Under the pieces are notes generated by a model. That model saw only the letters and a program-made list of their open reading frames with translations, made no database searches and was not told the DNA's origin. A stretch of 64,000 nt of DNA, from the NCBI GenBank assembly GCA_014529385.2, contig CM043949.1:110761977-110825976 (forward strand), written 5' to 3'. The translations under genes and the position numbers were made by a program. Origin of the DNA: Adiantum capillus-veneris. Taxonomy: Eukaryota; Streptophyta; Polypodiopsida; Polypodiales; Pteridaceae. This document shows positions 59,846-64,000 of this stretch, piece by piece. How positions within the stretch are numbered: the first letter of the stretch is position 1; each line of letters opens with the position of its first letter.

Positions 59846-60217
59846 ATGGTCCAAGATTGGGGCTACAATCACATATACCTCAGACACATGGAGACTACTA
59901 CGAGAATAAACCTTAAAGACCATAGATACAAAGATGTGGACAGAACCCCGATAGAGGAGTTTGAATCTGCTAGGATAGTAGGGTTAGAAATCCCAGACTG
60001 GCTAGGTAAACCAAAGGAGTTATGGATGTGTGGGACATCCAATTGTGGAAGCCTAAAAGGAGAAGAATGTATTTTAGATAGAGCGATCGAGGATACAGAA
60101 TACATTCCAAAACCTTTTTTAGAAGAGTCCTTCGAACCTTTAGAATGGACACATATTCTAGCCACCTTAGATGTGTGCGCTATTGTGGAGGAACCGACGA
60201 CGAAGTTTTGTGACTAG
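59846..60217 (+). pseudogene. Element I protease-RT linker
   Basis: An open frame of 123 residues; EECILD, EYIPKPFLEESFEP and LDVCAIVEEP match decayed frames of H at 33.3-33.5 kb. No enzyme motif is seen. It ends at TAG 60,215-60,217, beyond which DGYDV-type residues continue in the same frame. Confidence 0.6.
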
Positions 60218-60699
60218 GATGGTTATGATGTGGTTCCATACTACATTGGTTGAGTTAATAGAAGGTGATGAGTTAATAGAAGGTGATGACCAAATCTCTA
60301 GACAATCCAAAAAAATAAAAAATAAGTAAGAAGTAGATGGGGAGCGGTTCCACGATTCTACAGATCATCTTGAACGAGATGAAGATGCGGATAATGAATG
60401 TTCTGACAATCCGAGTGAGATAGAGGAAATAATACATGATGTAAGGTTTTACGATTTTCCAAATCAAAACCCCAAACATCAAGTACATTACAAAAAAGGA
60501 AGGGAGATCACAAGGCAAGAGATAACCTATTGCCCAACATAAAAACAGAACGAAATTCTTATCTCTGGTAAAGGTAGAAGACTGCATTAAAAACAAAATA
60601 TCACGCTAGTTCTCTCAAGATAGAGACCCCAGGACAAAAGACAATCCTAGGGATGTAAAAAAACCAACTCAGAAGTGGAATGCAGAAACTAAATCTAAA

Positions 60700-61450
60700 G
60701 GAATGGAAACAAAATTGAACAAGATAGAACAACCAAAATTAACGAAAGTTGAACATAAGAAAAGGTACCAAGAGCTCAAAACTCTGAGGGAAGTATGGAC
60801 AACTGAAACTGACAATGGAGAGGTTGAGAAATACAATAGCAAAAACCATATGAGCATAGCCACCGACTTGAGCCAACAAGAGAAAGGGGAGCTTCTCAGC
60901 CTTCTTCAGGAATATGTTTGCATGGTCTTACAAGGATTTAAAGGGAGTGAATTCAACAATATGTCAGCACACTATCCCTTTAAAACCGGATGCGAAATCT
61001 AGCAGACAAAGGCCATACATGTACAATGATACCTTTGCTAAGCGTATCAAGGAAGAGATTGATAAACTAAAAGAAGTGGAGTTTATATATGAGATAGAAC
61101 ACACTAATTGGGTATCTCCAATTGTTGTAGTACCCAAAAAGAATGGTAAACTCCAAGTGTGTGTCAACCTCAAAAAGGTCAATGCAACCACAATAAGGGA
61201 TAACTATATCTTACCAATTATGGACCACATCCTTGAAGGAGTGGCAGGAAAGCATGCATATTTCTTCTTGGATGGATTCTCTGGTTACAATAAACTCGCA
61301 ATTGCATTTTCCATAGAATGGGGTATATTTGCATATCGGGTCATGCCATTTGGGTTAACAAATGCACATGCAACATTTCAAGATTGATGGCCCATGCCTT
61401 CAAGGAGTACTTGAGGAATGTTTTGGAAATCTATATGGATGACCTATGTG
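60700..61450 (+). pseudogene. Element I reverse transcriptase
   Basis: FAWSYKDLKGVNSTICQHTI, RPYMYNDTFAKRIKEEIDKL, IEHTNWVSPIVVVPKKNGKL, CVNLKKVNATTIRDNYILPI, DGFSGYNK and YRVMPFGLTNAH match H. The active-site region encodes YMDDLCVH near 61,433 but in a shifted frame; frameshifts lie near 60,940 and 61,390. The first ORF starts at 60,703. Confidence 0.87.
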
Positions 61451-62306
61451 TACACTCTTTGTGAAGATAGGAACATACGGAACACCTCAAAAGGGTATTC
61501 GAGAAATTCAGGAGATATAGAATTTATGTTAATCCAAAAAAAATACGTTTTCATGGTAAGACAAGGACAAACCTTGGGGCATACTGTATCAGAGAATGGC
61601 ATATCCACATATTTGGATAAGATTAAGGTGATTGTTGAAATGCCTAAGCCAATCAATGCAAAGCAAGTACAATGCTTTATGGGACAATGTGGTTATTATA
61701 GGAGGTCCATACACATGTATGCAATTATCGTCCAATCCTTGTATAGACTAATAGTGATCTTTGAATGGATAGATGAGTGTGAGGAATCATTTAAGAAATT
61801 AAAAGATGCCCTCGTATCCGCTCCGGTGCTACAAGCACCTGATTGGGAAAAAAATATTTCACGTTCATATAGATGCATCTGCATTTGCTATAGGATGTAT
61901 TCTGGCTCAACCAGGAGAGGGAACCATGGTTTTGCCAGTCAGTTATTCCAACCGACAACTAAATAGTGCTGAAAAGAATTACACAACCACTGAGAGAGAA
62001 GGGCTTGGAATGATTTATGCCATTAAGAAATTTCGGCATTATCTCCTCTCAAATAAGTTTGTGTTTTTCACAGACCATCAAGACCTTTCATACCTTGTCA
62101 ACAAACCATGCAACACCGGGTGGATCGTAAGATGGTTCATCATATTGCAGGAGTTTGACTTTATAGTAGTGGTTAAAAAAGGGAAGATGCATCTTAGAGC
62201 AGACCACCTCTCTCGATTACCAAATGCAAAAGCTCCAGAGGGTGTGGATGATGATCTCCCGGATGCCTATCTCTTCAATATAGAAATGGTACCTAAGTGG
62301 TCCTAA
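61451..62306 (+). pseudogene. Element I RT end and RNase H
   Basis: GQTLGHTVSENGIS and FMGQCGYYRRS close RT; FHVHIDASAFAIGCILAQPG, NYTTTEREGLGMIYAI, VFFTDHQDLSYLV and LRADHLSRLPNA form RNase H with its Asp, Glu and Asp positions present. A frameshift near 61,810 splits it. It ends with a TAA at 62,304-62,306. Confidence 0.84.
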
Positions 62307-62558
62307 GAGATCGTAAAGCTACTATCACAGGGCGGGGAATTCAACAAAATAGACCTAGACCTTAAATGAGGAACAATTTGCCAAGCTAAAAACTTTTAGT
62401 TGATTGGAGGATGTTTATATAATTTAGGCTCCGATGGTATCCTAAGAGTGTGCATAAACCCCGAGGAATACAAAAGATATTTGGTGGAAACGCATAATCA
62501 GGCTTTAACGTTTCATTGTTCGGTCACAAGGACTTTCCAACGACTGTGACAATTAGGA

Positions 62559-63720
62559 GTGTATTGGCAGGCTATGCACATTGATGTTCATGATTATGTA
62601 ACTAGTTGCGTCAAATGCAGATCAAGCCCACTCATCAAACATGCGACATTGTTTCAAATAACACTTACGTCAGAATGGAGTCAATACATTATTGACTTCT
62701 TGGAGAAACAGACGTTTTTTGAAAATATCACCAAAGCACGACAGAGAACGATAGAAATAGAAGCTCGGGATTTCACTCTATTTGAAAATCAGCTCTATAA
62801 AATGGGAAAGGATAACCAACTTAGGCTGTGTGCAACAGAGAACATGTACATTCCAATCTTGGAACAAGCACATGGAGGGATTAGTGGAGGCCATTTCTCA
62901 GGGGAAAAGGCATAAAAATTATCCTCACCTCTAGAATATGGTGGCCAACATTACGTATGGACGCAAAAAAATATACAAACCTATGTGAGTCTTGTCAAAG
63001 AACCAACATACCAATAAAGTGGGATGAGATGCCCTTACGGCCAATGATGGGAGCCAATATTTTTGCCAAGTGGGGAATAGACTTTGTAGGACCAATTTCG
63101 CCCCTTGCTTAAAAAACACATGCCCAGTATATCATCATGGCCACATGCTATCTCACCAAATGGGTAGAAGCTAAAGCTACATAAAAGGCCAATGCCAGGA
63201 CTACTGCATAAATTCTATACAAAAATGACTTTGTTAGATATGGTCTACCTATAGAAATTTTCAGTGATTGAGGCACACATTTCATAACTGAGATAATAAA
63301 AAATATTCTTCAAGACTTCATGACAGTTCATAAGAAGTCTACTCCTTACCACCCACAGGCTAATGGACAAGCAAAGCTACAAATAAGACTCTATGCGTAA
63401 TCTTAACTAAGACAGTATCAAAGTTTAGAACGGATTGGGATCATAAGATACTATGGGCGTATAGGATTTCTTACAAAACCTCGATAGGAACAACACCGTA
63501 CAACATGGTTTGGACTTAATGCTATACTGCCAATGGAATTCTTAATCCCAACACTAAGAGTAGCAAAATGTCTAGAGTGGATAGGTCATGAAATGTCTTC
63601 ACGAATAGATGACCTTGAAAAGCTAGATAGCTTCACTTGAAAGCAGTTAGTTTTGTCTATGCACAAAAATGAAGGCAAAAAGAAATTTTTGATAAGCATG
63701 TATGCTCCAAAAAATTCAAA
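62559..63720 (+). pseudogene. Element I integrase, heavily broken
   Basis: Broken zinc-finger region (62,559-62,915; the CESCQ pair near 62,986), then a catalytic core with WGIDFVGP near 63,073 and YGLPIEIFSD near 63,240 followed by a TGA where H has Arg. PYHPQANGQA near 63,350 is followed by a frameshift at the catalytic Glu. ILWAYRISYKTSIGTTPYNM follows. At least five stops. Confidence 0.8.
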
Positions 63721-63769
63721 ACAGGCCATTATGTTTTGGTTTACATGTTAAGCAAGGGACCGAACCCTT

Positions 63770-64000
63770 TGTGATCAAAGAATTAGCACAAATTGGGGCC
63801 ATTGAGCTTGCCACATTGGATGGGGAAGATATGCCCAGTTGGATTAGTGGTTTCCGACTAAAAAGATTTCATCTACCACTAACCCCAAATATGCTCCAAC
63901 AAATCCATCATGCAAAAAAATGGACGCATGCAAAACAAAAAATTATTGCAGAAGCTCAACCACATGCCAAGAAAAGGATAGCAAAAAGGAAGATTCTTTG
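63770..64000 (+). pseudogene. Element I integrase tail extension (cut by window end)
   Basis: The frame IELATLDGEDMPSWISGFRL, LTPNMLQQIHHAKKW and KQKIIAEAQPHAKKRI corresponds to H STLDGEPMANWISGCRLKKY, LTNDLLEKMHAKKQ and QQQVIDEAQEEAQLRI. It is continuous with the integrase and reaches the last base of the window. Confidence 0.75.

Larger units (their letters stand above)
58709..64000 (+). mobile_element. Element I: second family-2 Ty3/gypsy copy, gag-less, runs off the window
   Basis: The coding remains match H in order: post-nucleocapsid linker, protease, linker, RT, RNase H, integrase and the integrase-tail extension, which is cut by the window end. Gag and nucleocapsid are absent. It is more frameshifted than H in the integrase but has a better-kept protease linker. 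The region matching the second retropepsin of H would lie just past 64,000. Confidence 0.8.

Overview
This window looks like repeat-rich nuclear DNA of a land plant. The evidence is plant-type LTR retrotransposons (Ty3/gypsy chromovirus, tRNA-Asp-primed Ty3/gypsy, Ty1/copia), degenerate plant telomere repeats (CCCTAAA), long AC/GA microsatellites and a ~180-bp satellite. I found no convincing host gene, tRNA or rRNA gene and no prokaryotic feature. The species cannot be named from the sequence; a large, TE-packed genome is implied.

Layout. 1-3.1 kb: an LTR scrap, then the LTR end, primer-binding site (PBS) and non-coding leader of a tRNA-Asp-primed element, ending in a 104-bp AC microsatellite. 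3.2-24.5 kb: a nest of pieces of one chromovirus family (family 1; LTR about 1576 bp, initiator-Met PBS, Pol ending in a chromodomain). These are A (+, 3' end), B (-, nearly whole gag-pol plus 3' LTR), C (-, a near-identical 4.7-kb duplicate of part of B), F (+ LTR), D (+, gag to RT), E (- LTR) and G (+ LTR and gag). A 177-bp-arm inverted repeat made from an unrelated LTR lies at 18.57-18.94 kb.

24.5-40.7 kb: a + strand LTR end (J), a ~288-bp tandem repeat with a palindromic core, and a decayed tRNA-Asp-primed Ty3/gypsy element H on the - strand (family 2; 5' LTR at 39,850-40,727, coding remains 37.4 to 28.2 kb). A second array of the same ~288-bp repeat lies in the leader of H. 40.8-42.9 kb: Ty1/copia fragment K with its 3' LTR. 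42.9-47.3 kb: no recognisable gene. 47.3-48.8 kb: GC-rich DNA and a degenerate minisatellite. 48.8-54.5 kb: a satellite of alternating inverted ~90-bp units (180-bp period), broken by telomere-like repeats. 54.5-58.2 kb: unassigned, with a 96-bp triplication and a promoter-like block. 58.2-64 kb: an LTR piece joined to a second family-2 copy (I, + strand), running off the window.

Best candidate for something undescribed: family 2 carries a second retropepsin-like segment (DTGA ... ILGISWM) downstream of the integrase, in the same frame as the integrase C-terminal tail, followed by Trp-rich repeats, in addition to the normal protease upstream of RT. The integrase-tail extension is also present in copy I, which runs off the window before the protease position. 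Next in interest are the alternating-inversion satellite with telomere-like inserts and the ~288-bp palindrome-cored repeat on both sides of H. Every element here appears defective in at least one essential part.
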